Of a stretch of DNA of 64,000 nt, positions 52,966-64,000 are shown one piece after another. How positions within the stretch are numbered: the first letter of the stretch is position 1; every line of letters begins with the position of its first letter. Below the pieces are notes generated by a model, which had not been told where the DNA came from, searched no databases, and worked only from the letters and a program-made list of their open reading frames with translations. Made by a program: the position numbers and the translations under genes. The stretch comes from Liolophura sinensis. Lineage: Eukaryota > Mollusca > Polyplacophora > Chitonida > Chitonidae. The stretch is taken from NCBI RefSeq assembly GCF_032854445.1, contig NC_088302.1, forward strand, positions 5,329,338 to 5,393,337, written 5' to 3'.

Positions 52966-54099
52966 CATTATATAGCATCAATATCTGTTACATGAAAAAT
53001 TAACATAAGTCAAAAAATATGATAAGGAGTCGTTCACACAAGAATGATTCGTAACAATTCAAAATGATCAAAATTGTCCTGCTATGTCAGCTGATATCTG
53101 TTTATGATATTCTTTGTTTTATATGGTTGTTCTTATTAACAACATTTGAGAAAAATTGTCTTTGGATTATATGTTTTGAAGGAACATTATTTTTTACTCT
53201 TCACCGCTAACTCATAAAATAGCATTCATGTTATAAATCCCGGTCCAAAAACGGTGCGAGAAGGAGATATAAAACAGATGTCTATTTTGTTTCAAAACCA
53301 AAGACCATGTGTTCAGACTCAGTTGTTTTTTCTCGACGGAAAACTTTCAGCGAGACTGAATTAGTGAATTCAGCGGCTTCTGTATGCAAATCTGTCTGCT
53401 TACTAATAATTCAAGAGGGTTGTTTTGTGTCGATGGAAGCGTTCATGCACAGGTGGCAACCGGCTAGTTGGAATCTTTCTACTGGTATAAGCCCCTATGG
53501 TCGGCTCTCACTTCTGTATCTCCCCCCCCCCCCCCCACCCACCCCCAGCAAACCCATCCTATACGCGCCACTTACCTCTGCAATCAATATAGATATATTC
53601 AATAGCACTTAAAAACCTGTGTCCATGGATTCGGGTGTCATGCCTCGGCGACTGAATCACTGATTCTTTTGGTGGTTCACGTTCTCGTAGTAACGGTCCT
53701 TGTTGATCACTGGTTATACCTTTGTGGGATGACATATATTGTTCACATGGATCTCGCAACGGTCGTACAACGAGATCATTTCTACAGTTGACGGAAGCAT
53801 TAGCCAAACATACCAACGTTTTTACCTTCAGATTTTTTATGACTGTTGGCCGCTTTAGTTCTTCTTGACAGGTTCACTTGTACATGATAATATTAATAAA
53901 GCCCATTGTTTCCAAGAAGGTTTGAAAATAGAAAGTTGAACTGAGATTCTTGTACCCAGTCATTTTGTTTTGTAGTCTCTTTTTGGTGGTGGTGTTGTCT
54001 GAGCAGTTTGTGAAATTGTCAAGGTTACGTGAAGTTATATGAACACGTTTTTTTCGTATGTAGCCTGAATTACTATCGTGAACAAATGTTTAATTTATG
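52966..54099. other. Non-coding stretch with poly-C tract at 53521-53535
   Basis: The ORF at 53307-53612 crosses the poly-C tract and shows no domain. Nothing else recognised. Confidence 0.5.
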
Positions 54100-54240
54100 C
54101 ATTTAGTTATTTGATTGCTGTTTATTTGCGCATTAATCTTTCACTCATTCGAGGACGGTAAATTTTAAGAGTGGAGGATACGAGATTGTCCGGGATAAAC
54201 CACTGACATTTACCAAGTCCCTGAAGAACTTTCCAGCGTG
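54100..54240 (-). mobile_element. Possible very degenerate SINE
   Basis: The order TTATTTGATTGCTGTTTATT, CACTCATTCGAGGACGG, GTGGAGGATACGAG, GGGATAAACCACTGACA parallels SINE family B, but identity is low. Confidence 0.4.
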
Positions 54241-54768
54241 TGAGGTTACAGGCTCACATTCCATACATTAGTGGAAAACAAGTGGTTCTCGACGAAATGC
54301 TAAGCGTCTCATGTACGCCTTGGGATAACTCTACTGATCAAATTTAAAGATGTGCAAATAGGAACGCAATTAGTTAGATGGGTAACGATTGAGTTGATGA
54401 GGATATTGAAATGTTGTATTCCCTTAAATTTTGAAAAAATTTCGCACACATGCATCATAATGCCTGTGTATCAGGTTTTGATGTTCGATGACTCAAATGT
54501 CAACAGATTAGAAATGAAAAGGAATAAAGGAATGATTAGAATAGCTTCCATTAAAGTGCTGAGTAAATAAAGCGCGAATATTTTGGTCTAATACGATCAC
54601 TAAAATAAAACACAAACGATCCTAAACATTGTGAGGGCGGAATGTCGCAAAGATGAAGTAAGGCACTTAAGTAAATAACTGAGACCATTGAAAAACGAGG
54701 ATAATCCGTGTCGCCAAACAAAGTTAGCCTGAAGGACGTGTCTTGGAAATATTGCTACACTGTGTGTT

Positions 54769-54870
54769 TATAAAAGGCGGAGTGACCCGCTGTACAAGTG
54801 AATCGATGTGTCAAGTCAAAGAGGCGTGAAATTGTAATCTGAGGCAAGATGGCCGCCAATGCGCGTGTGC
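54769..54870 (+). promoter_or_regulatory. Candidate core promoter: TATAAAAG box and YY1-like site
   Basis: TATAAAAGGCGG at about 54770-54781 is a textbook TATA box. About 75 bases downstream GGCAAGATGGCCGCCAA is close to the YY1 consensus (AAGATGGCGGC) and also gives an ATG in good context with an 11-codon ORF ending in TAG. The region is CpG-richer than its flanks. No following coding exon was identified. Confidence 0.3.
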
Positions 54871-55530
54871 GACGTGTGCCATAGTATTCGCACGTGTTGC
54901 TAGGGAGACTGGACATAAAGGTCGTGACAAAGAACCAGGGTTGATGTCACTAGGCAAAGAAAGAGAAGGTCAATGGGCGGATGATTTGCTTGATGCTGTT
55001 ATTATAGTCAGTGTATACTTAGGAGGAATGTAGGACATACGGTTCTATAGACCGTTTGTGAGCACAAATAACGCGGTTCAATGACTACCAAGGAAAGCAG
55101 TAAAAAGATCAACAGTGTGTGCAGACTAAGTTGATCTTTGTGTAATACCCTTACAGTATGGATTTTAAAGCGAAGGAAATGACGTAATTGTCACAAAGCA
55201 CCCCATTTAATCAACTGTGAAGTATGTCTTGATGAGGACTAAAGTGTTGTTATCATTTGTGTTTCAATATCTTTAGGCGACCATTGACGATTAAATTATG
55301 GCGAGAGAACAGTTTTCAGCTCTGTTCTCTGTTCAGTACATTTCCCCTCATAGCTATCTTCAGATACTCTGTTTACGTCAGAATGAGTTAATATTTTAAC
55401 ATTCATTGTATTGATGTTTGTGTTTTGTTTTTTTTGTTTTTTTTTTGTTTTTTTTTTGTGTTTTTTTGGTGCCATAGTGTCAGATTATTTTAGTCACAAG
55501 ACAAGGGTCAGTACTGTATTCATATACCTA
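54871..55530. other. Non-coding stretch with T/G-rich run near 55425-55470
   Basis: Long runs of T interrupted by G; otherwise nothing recognised. Confidence 0.5.
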
Positions 55531-55725
55531 AATATTTTATTTATTTCATTTGTGCTTCACGCTGTGGTTAGATCAATTTCACTTATTTACAAGTGAGGTG
55601 TAAAGACCATAGGAACGCCTTGACACCTTGACCTTAACTCATTCCTGACAAACCTGATGTCAGGTCGAAGCCGAAACAGACAAACCTGAATTCGAACTCG
55701 CGGCTTCAATGGTGAAGGGTTATTT
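55531..55725 (-). mobile_element. Degenerate tRNA-derived SINE-like piece
   Basis: The plus strand starts with TTTTATTTATTTCATTTGTG and, towards the right, has CTGAATTCGAACTCGCGGC, the reverse complement of a tRNA B box. Family assignment uncertain, perhaps the same as 34767-34990. Confidence 0.4.
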
Positions 55726-55854
55726 TGTCAGCAATCAGACAAGCAGCAGGGTGGTAAAATTAGACACCCAACAAGAAAAAATGTAGGGATCAAGCTTAAA
55801 TATCAGCCTGAACGGGTGGCAATTTCACGGCTTTCAAGCAGTTTACTCCACTGG

Positions 55855-55955
55855 GGTGAGTGAGTGAGTGCTTGGGGTTTAACGGCGTACTTATCTATTT
55901 TTGACGTCGTCATATGACGTCATATGACGACGAGGGAATCCTTAGAATCCGCTCC
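55855..55955 (-). mobile_element. SINE family A, 3' fragment containing a 28-bp palindrome
   Basis: GTGAGTGAGTGAGTGCTTGG and GGGTTTAACGGCGTACTTA, then a perfect palindrome at 55905-55932, then GAGGGAATCCTTAGA, after which similarity ends. Heavily 5'-truncated. Confidence 0.88.
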
Positions 55956-56743
55956 ATTGGTTTCCAGCTTTTGTTTCAGTATGGGGCAGTTTGCAACATA
56001 ACATTGCTTGTAACAGCCGTTCAGCTCCCGAGTAATTTATACAAAATAATATTAAAATTTTGAGAAATTTTGGACAGATAACTAGGCAGTTCAAGAGAAA
56101 GTAATGATTGGGCTTAAATTTCTATTTCTGAAAAGCGGTGATGTCATTTAAACATATTTAAGCACGAAAACTATTAATCATAGCTAAAATATGTTTAGAA
56201 ACCACGGGAAGAGCATACATTGGCCTATAATTTGGCCCAATGTACCAATTTCTAGCTTACATAGCTTCGATTTTACAAGCCACTGAAACCAAATAACCTA
56301 AAAACTCTAAAATTACCATATGTAAAAAGTTCAAAATCCCTAAAAATAATATCCACAAGAATTTTGCTGCAGTTTTCTAGAAAAAGCGACAAAAGAGGAT
56401 TTATACGAAGGAATAACCCAAATCATTGAAACGCGAAGCTAAAGCAAATTTGCACCAGTTCTTTTGAGACGCAAAATGTGAACAAGGCAGTCATGAAAAT
56501 TTAGAACGCATTTAGGCGCACTAATAGACATTCGTTTAACAGTAGTCAGTTATAATCAACGTTGTATTCAACATATAGATGCCCTAACCCCGGGTAATGG
56601 AATTATATACACAGTTATGACGCATAGTGGCAAAGATTCTAGGCCTATATTTACTCACAAGACAATTATACTCGTAAAATTATAGATAGGCAGAGTTAAA
56701 GTGAATGATGAAATACCCTTGGCACAGAAATGCTTATCGTAAA

Positions 56744-57008
56744 ATTTATTTATTCATTTATTTGATTGGTGTTTTACGCCGTACTCAAGAATATTTCACT
56801 TATACGACGGCGGCCAGCATTATGGTGGGAGGAAACTGGACAGAGCCCGGGGGGAAACCCACGACCATCCGCAGGTTGCTGGCAAACCTTCCCACTTACG
56901 GCCGCAGAGGAAGCCAGCATGAGCTGGACTTGAACTTGCAGCGACCGCATTGGTGAGAGGCTCCTGGGTCATTACGGTGCGCTAGCGCGCTAACCAACTG
57001 AGCCATGG
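56744..57008 (-). mobile_element. SINE family B, near full-length reference copy
   Basis: On the minus strand the head reads CCATGGCTCAGTTGGTTAGC (A box) and, further in, GCAAGTTCAAGTCCAGC (B box). The body (CTTCCTCTGCGGCCG, CCCACCATAATGCTGG) and 3' module TTGAGTACGGCGTAAAACAC end in an AAAT tail. Best copy in the window for defining this family. Confidence 0.93.
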
Positions 57009-57476
57009 AGACTTGCCGTAATAACTTCTGAAGTTGACTGAAATCCCCACAGAACACACGTGATGTGCAGAACGATATATGTACATTCAACGCATATCCG
57101 TAGCTATACTGACCCCTCGGTATAATTGCTATCAAAATAAATGGTTAAAAATATCCAATACGAAAGCAAGACCAACTTCAGTTTTAGTTAAATCCAATGA
57201 AGATAGATATATTTCGTTCAATTTTTTTTGCTAAACACCAAACTAAAGCAATAGCAGATCATCACTATACCATTAGATAATGGTAAAATTTCAGGACTGA
57301 TACAGATTATTCACGGTCAATTTCACTGAACACTGAAAAAAACAACAATACAACAAAGAAGCGGCGTTGTCTACTTTAAAAATTACAAAGTTGTGATCAT
57401 CAGGGACCTATGATATGGTCCTTTTATATAACTGTATATTTATTATCAAATAACATTTCTAACATATTATATCCAG

Positions 57477-57975
57477 GGGCTTCCGAGGCCGAGGTGATTA
57501 GCGTGCCAGCGTGGTGCAATGATCCAGGTTCCAGTTGTTCAAAACTGGTTTAAGACTTAATACCAGATTTAACTTTCAACCAAGTCTTCAATTTTGTACT
57601 CAGCCTAAAAGAAATTGTGTACCAGTATATTAAATATGAACTAAAACTGCTCCTGTTATACTTTGTCTGTGGAGAGCTGCATTGGCTGCTGAATTAGTGT
57701 TTCATTCTAAATATAAAATATGACTTAATACCACTATTAGCTGATAAACTTTCAACAACTGGGCCCAGGAGCCTCTCACCAATGCGGTCGCTGTGGGTCC
57801 AGCTCGAGTTGGCTTGCTCCCTGGCCGTACTTGAGAGGGTCTGTTAGCACCCTGCGGATGGTCGTGGGTTTCCCCCGGCCGCTACCCGGTTTCCTCCCAC
57901 CATAATGCTGGCAGCCGTTGTATTAGTGAAATACTTTTGAGTACGACGTAAAACTTCAATCAAACAAATATATTA
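57477..57975 (+). mobile_element. SINE family B interrupted by a small MITE
   Basis: The tRNA-like head GAGGTGATTAGCGTGCCAGC (57491-57510) is cut after ATGATCCAGG and resumes at AGCCTCTCACCAATGCGG (57770). The rest continues to TGAGTACGACGTAAAACTTC. Short direct repeats (ATATTATAT-like) flank it near 57463 and 57969. Confidence 0.87.
57529..57764. mobile_element. 236-bp MITE inside the SINE
   Basis: The left end TTCCAGTTGTTCAAAA and the right end CTTTCAACAACTGGGC are imperfect inverted repeats. The pentamer CCAGG stands on both sides (57524-57528 and 57765-57769), consistent with a target-site duplication. Non-coding. Confidence 0.75.
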
Positions 57976-60900
57976 TATACAAAGGTAGGAGTAAATGCCC
58001 ATTAAAACCATCTCGCTATACATTCCGTCGTATTTCTACCTCATTTCCTAACTATGGCTTATTGCCCAGTAGCTGTAAAGAGGTTGCACTAATGTTTTGA
58101 AAACATCGCCCATGGCCTTCAGTGTAAAGGTCACAAATAATTAATCAAAATAACTCGCAAAAGACAGAATGTGGACTTCTGAAAAATAAACTTACAAGTT
58201 AATTAATTATTTAACAGGATTTTAAATTTTATTGGAATATGTAGTAGGATATGTTGCGATAATTTTTTTATTCATCTTTTAGGAGCTTTCATATTCTGCT
58301 GTTAATTATCTTGTTCCTGACTGAATTGCATCCTATTCTGCGGTCTACTTTCATGTAGCTTTTACGTAAACGCATAACGAAAACCATATCCCATGATGAA
58401 ATGTAACAATATATAAACACACTGACAAGAATAATAATTATCATTATGTTAATATTATACATTAGCACAAGATTTTCCTCAAGATTATATTACAAGGAAG
58501 AAAAACAAAACGAATTAAAAGTATGTAAATTAAAGATGAACATGTTAGCTTGTTGGTGATTTCTTTACGAAAAGAAAAAATAATGTTAGGGCTTAATATT
58601 CTGAAGCATTATTAGGGTCGTTATAAATTAATAATGGATTCGGAAAATATTTATGCATTAAAATAAAATCTTGAAAAAAAGCGTACCTGATTTTGCCTTG
58701 GCAATTATCAGTTAACTCTTTCCCTGTTAAGTACTATAGACTCGTCAAGTCAGGTAGATTCATCAGTTCAATTGGTTGTATGATGTGAAGAGTAGTACAA
58801 CGGTTATTTTCTGCCATTTGATGATATATTTTGATATATTACCACTGTTTACTTTGTTGACTCGGAGATTAACTGCTGTTTACAATCTTGCATGGAAAGC
58901 AGCAGAAATAAAAATCATTTTACAGAAGAGCGTATCAAGAGAAGATCACCCGAAGCTATTTGGTAATCTCGAGATCCATCTATCGTCTGACAGGAACGTC
59001 TCACAAATCTCGATTATCTGAAGGCCCGGAACCATCCACGTGTCGGTGTCTATCTCACAACGATTTGGGAGCGATCCACACTCCCTACCGCTGTAAAGAT
59101 GAGTTAGAGAGATAACGTCGTCACACAAGTCCGTCTTCCAGATTTTGTTAACGCTTTGTCTCCGGATATTGCCCGTTTTTCAAGCCACACGACAGTTTGT
59201 GGAAATAATGGCGCCCGAAGCATATGGTTTTATTGTGGACACAAAAGAATCTAGTTATTTTTTTAAGGAAGTGATTGATATACCAGAAAAGAGACGTTCT
59301 TGGATATAACCTTCGGCGGTTGTCTTTATAAATGATGATGATTCATATGTTAGTCAGAAGTCATAGAGAGAAATAAAGAGATCTAATGATTTGGACAGAG
59401 AAGACAATCTATTGGAACAAGGCGTTAAGCTGGACATCACTTTGCGGTGTTAGTTTGCCGGAGATCATCACTGGCATAAATAAAGGAACAATTAAAATCC
59501 AAAACAACAAGCCTTCGGTACGACTTTTGGACATTTAAAGGTAAAATTATGGATAATTTGTAAATATCATTAATTATGCAAATTGTATTGGTGCCATTGC
59601 GTGGAAATGATCCATTAATTGGGGTTATTTTTTTTATATCATATACAAAACGTTTTGCGAGCACGCGAACAAGTTATTAACGAAGAAACAATACTTTTAT
59701 ATGAAAATAATATTTCATCTTCGATTTTTTCCAAAGTCTGTTCTTATCCATGACATGGGCGTCACCAGGTCGCGTGGCAGTAACACACCTCATTGTACAG
59801 GCCCGTGACCCAACCGTCCTTCTTAATTGCATTTGCTATTTTTCACTTCTTGCGAAGACCAAGTGCGTACATAGATTACAGATTTATTTATTCGCCTTTT
59901 ATTTGTTTCAGATGAGCAGTACAAAAGTCGAAGAATTGAATGGGCGGATTTTTTCAAAGGTATATGAAATGAAATGGTTGCCGTATGGACAGGGATCACG
60001 CGGCCTCGGGATACTTGTTCCCGCGACCCGCGGGCCTGGCTACAACTAACAGCTGTGTGGGGGTAAAACAGGCTTCTGCGCGACCCGCCAACTTTCTCCT
60101 GTGTACTGGTCGTGTAAGCAGCTCGACGATGTACCTGCTAGGGTCGAATAAATACCATCTGGCGAAAAGTCGGAGCCTTGCAGATCCGCTTCTGAGCATA
60201 ACTTTACAGGTAGCATCGGCAGTCAACCCGGGTGACCCAGCCGACAATGGCCAGCATTGTAAGGACAAAGGCCTTGGCTGAAAACCCGACTATTTACATC
60301 AGTGGGCCTTTCCTCTACTTTGTTCCCGAGTCTTTGAACAGCAGCGAACTCTCGTTTAGTCATTGTGTTTGCTCATAGGGGCACGTCGGGTTGACTTCGA
60401 CATATGTTATACGCCAAGCACACAGTGGAACACCTTACGGTATCCAATTGTCCAGACCATCAGCGCAATGTCAACTATGGCTTAATACCATCATGTATCT
60501 AAATGGACACATTCAACACGGTTTGCGATAAACTTTACCTGTTCAAGTGGTCAGTGTAAAGCGATTGGCCAATTACCTACATACAAAGCACCCTCTCAAT
60601 CTCCAAAATGTTTTAGTTCATGCTTTTTCTTTATAGAGGAAAGTACACCAATAATTCTGTTATCGACCAAGCTGTGATCCAAAACGGCTAATACAATTAC
60701 TGTCATGAACTAAAAACAAAACGCGCCTAGAGCACTTTAAAACTTGGCTAACAGTGCATTTCATGAATAAATGGTCTATTTTGCTTGGTTGTGTTCCAAA
60801 CGGTCACCGTTTTGGCTTCAAGCATGAGATACAACGGCTTCAAGCATGTGATACAACGCCTTCAAACAAACATTATTCTGCACTCTCTTCCTCTTCCGGA

Positions 60901-61290
60901 AAAAATCTACGGGCGGATGCCACGGGGCCAGAATGTAAACTTTTCGTATAAAATCTGAAAACTTTTATTTATTCAACAATTTTTGACCTAAGTTAAAAAG
61001 CTCTTCGTGAAATCGGCCCCTGAATCAACCACTATCCAGGACACACCTCAAGATTACAAGGGCTAGTGTCGGTGCAACCTGGAACTAATTAATACACACG
61101 ACGTCCATCAGGTGTCGTATCGGTTGATAGTATGCTGTAAATCAATCAGTGTATCACACAAACAGGTCCCACACAAATACGGGTTTATACAGCATTTAAG
61201 GCATTGATAATCAGTAGTTTCCAATTACTAGCTGTTACAGGTTTGGTGACTAGGTTAATGTAACGGCCTGAGTTTCCATTGTCTATAGAT
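57976..61290. other. Non-coding stretch; G+C-rich island at about 59990-60290
   Basis: The island has many CpGs and two overlapping ORFs (plus 59985-60281, minus 59996-60268) with no recognisable domain. It could be a CpG-type promoter or decayed sequence. Confidence 0.45.
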
Positions 61291-61760
61291 GCATAATGTT
61301 ACATTCTCCATGGAAATTCCATGTGATATATGCATGTTCTCTTATCCTTATTATACATTTCCTATTATATTTTCAACGGAAATTCCATGTAATGTATGCA
61401 GGTACTCTTATCTTGATTATAGATTTCCTATTACATTTTCATCGGAAAACTCTACGGAATTTTATGTAATATACACAAGTTGTTTTGCCTTGATATAGAT
61501 TTCTTAATTACATTTTCGAACGGAAACTCTAGGAAGTTCCATGTAAAATGTTTCTTTATTTGCTCACCGACTTCCTAATTAAATTTTAAGACAGAAACCC
61601 TACGGAATTTCATGTGAATAGAAGCCATTCCGTCTTGATTATGGATTTCCCAATGACATTTTCCCTAGGAAAACTCATTTCATATGATATAAAGTTTTTT
61701 AGTTCATTTTAGATTTCCCAAGTACATTTCTTCAGGAAAATTTTACTGAATTCCATGTGA
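61291..61760. repeat. Old, diverged ~65-78-bp tandem repeat (about 7 units)
   Basis: GGAAAYTCY(A)TGTAAT-like and TTGATTATAGATTTCCTA-like words recur with TTACATTTTC between them. GGAAA starts fall at about 61312, 61379, 61444, 61522, 61594, 61668 and 61735. Units differ by many substitutions and small indels; fading copies may continue to about 61990. Confidence 0.75.
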
Positions 61761-64000
61761 TACAATTAAGTCGTTCTTCCCTCTTTATTATAGATATTCT
61801 ACGAACGTCTGTTTGGACGCATAGATTTTAAGTGCATTATTCAATGGGGGGCTATTGAATTTCAGATGAGACAAGTATAGATTTTTCTTGATGATAAATT
61901 TCTTAATTACATACTTCCACATGTAATACAATATAAGTTTTCTTTTTTATAATGATGATAGATTTCCCAATTTCTTCTTTCTTGATTAAATACTACCTCA
62001 CTTGTAATATAATAAAGAGTCATAACGCTGCACTCGTTTACTCCCATGACAAATTGATGCCGTCGTGCTATAGAATAAGCATAATGTAATGTATATAACG
62101 TCATATACTAAATGGAAATGACGTCAAGGTAAGACACAGGTGCAAAGTGTACCGGAGGACGTTAAGTCGTAAATTGTGCATGTTTAGTTGATCCGTGGCG
62201 TTTTGTGTGATGTAAAGCAGCTTTACCCGGGGCAATGGTGGGGGTAGTAGCACCATTGAATATACAGCACAAAGACAAGATGGATAATGCAAAGCGAGGA
62301 TGTTTTCTAGGGTTTTCTTTATCTTTTTAACAAAAGTAAGTGATGAATATTTCTCTCTTACAATAAATTCATTGTGCTTTAAGTTCATCTGTCCAGATTA
62401 TTTGGTTCAAAGTGAATCCCTTAGTTCTGGATTTAACGGGATTTGCTGATCAAGAAGGCACATATTCTGCCGATGGAAATCACCAGTCTGTACATATAAA
62501 GTGCGTTAAACTCCAGTTAATTTATAGATGTGACTAGTCTAAAACATACTCAAAAGCTGTGTTATCGTCACATGCAATAGACAATAACATGAAGGCAATA
62601 CAAAGGGGCCAGATATCGATATTCTATCGATCTACATATGTTTGTACATAGAGCGACTTAGATAAGAAGCTCTCTCTAGTGTCCTCCATCAATTCATCTT
62701 TAATAACGTATCCCATAATGATATACATGTAATTAAAGACGTAGAGCACAGAGTAAAACCAGAGCAGCGACGACAGTGTGCTAGCTAGTAAATTGTCAAA
62801 CGTTTCCCGGCGAAATAACCCTGATAATTTTACCTCAGTCAGGGTTTTATTCTAACATGTAAATGCATAATTAGTAGCAACTCACTTGTACCATACCACC
62901 ATTGTTTACGCAGAATTAGGTTTAAAAATGCAGTGATGTTACTTGCAATTTATTAGACATCACAGCTCGAACATTCCAGGGCAGGGCGTTAAATACTAAT
63001 CAAATAAACAAATAAATAAATAAGTTTGTATGTATATCATATACATCTCACTGTCTCATGAGTATAATGTCTTTTGGGATCAGAGAATTTTGAATCTGTG
63101 GCATATTTATGTAGTTTCTATATAATACCGTTTAAGAGTTTTATTTATCCTCAAATATTTCTGTTTCATGAATAATTCTTTAGAATACATTAAAAAAAAA
63201 CAACAACAAACTAACAAGTATTTATCAGCTGGGAACGTCTTTTTAAAAAGGTGTAATCATCAAGATATTAACATTGGGGTGAGGTGTATGTATCTATGGG
63301 CGTCGAAACCCACCTTCATGTATCAATTGTCAACCAAAACGTTCTGGGTCAGTAAGCGCATGAACCAATACAAACACTGAAGTTTATCGTAAAATAGTCG
63401 GGTTTGTGTAAGTATACACTTGTAAATCTGTAGTATATATTTTGTTGATGGTGGTTTACTGTCACTGTTTGACTTTGTAAAAGATACTGAATCATGTTAC
63501 ATCTATCATGATACGTGTGCTGCCATGGTAACGACAGGCACTTGTCGCATCACGCATAACATCTAGTAACTTTCCCCTGGACATAAGAAAACATGTACTC
63601 TCTGATTTAATTCAACCTTCAGTACATATTATAGTCATTACTAAATTTCTAAATTCTAATTTTTCAGGGATATTTTTGGGGGGAATCGACTTCACAAGGC
63701 TCTGTTAATTATCCACTAGAAACCTTGGGCTGAGGCCTGTATATATACAATGTGCGTCGAAACTCAAGCAAAAATGAGGTTTCGGGTGATTAATCGTAAG
63801 ACAAATAATATTGTGCAAATGCCCCAGTTGCATTATAATTGCCACTGCTGATGGTCAACTATATACCATTCTTCCTAACCATAACATACATATAGAGCCC
63901 CTAGCGCTGAGTTCTTGGAATACGACACAGCTGTTAAACAGCGAAAAACATAAACAGACAATAAGACAGGGTAATTAATATTTTAAATTCTAACAAAACC
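61761..64000. other. Non-coding right end, nothing recognised
   Basis: AT-rich. A (AAAT)n tail with GGCGTTAAATACTAATCAAA at 62986-63030 may be the remnant of a SINE 3' end. No gene seen. Confidence 0.45.

Overview
This is a eukaryotic, intron-rich, AT-rich metazoan window, most likely from a mollusc or another lophotrochozoan. The evidence is 21 coding exons of one animal gene with GT-AG introns, plus many copies of tRNA-derived SINEs whose 3' module (TTGAGTACGRCGTWAAAC) is of a kind I know from mollusc genomes. The species cannot be named from the sequence alone.

Left third (206-22616, minus strand): the N-terminal half of RAD50, the ATPase subunit of the MRE11-RAD50-NBS1 double-strand-break repair complex. 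I reconstructed 21 exons whose junctions all keep phase. They give 627 residues, from the start codon through Walker A, the Q-loop and the ascending coiled coil. The zinc hook, descending coil and C-terminal ATPase lobe lie beyond base 1. The introns are full of repeats: 33-, 49-, 35- and 44-bp minisatellites, SINEs, a LINE reverse-transcriptase fragment, and a 3.8-kb DIRS-type tyrosine-recombinase retroelement relic in intron 1. The DIRS relic carries two nested terminal-inverted-repeat elements. Three separate tandem duplications each span a RAD50 splice junction: the exon 1 donor, the exon 7 acceptor and the exon 12 donor. Intron 1 also holds an open, phase-compatible candidate terminal exon followed by AATAAA.

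Right two thirds (22.65-64 kb): I found no convincing protein-coding exon. The region is intergenic, or the long introns of an unseen gene. It holds two large satellites: a 78-bp monomer x ~25 with a 471-bp higher-order duplication (32.0-34.0 kb), and a 40-bp monomer x ~41 with a 280-bp higher-order period (40.85-42.5 kb). It also holds 91-bp, 14-bp and ~70-bp arrays, microsatellites, several families of dispersed repeats, a SINE interrupted by a small MITE, and two sites that look like TATA promoters. ORFs there come from repeats or are short and unrecognisable.

No new defence or metabolic system is visible. The best leads are the junction-spanning duplications in RAD50, the candidate alternative terminal exon, and the nested DIRS element with its inverted repeats and internal complementary region.
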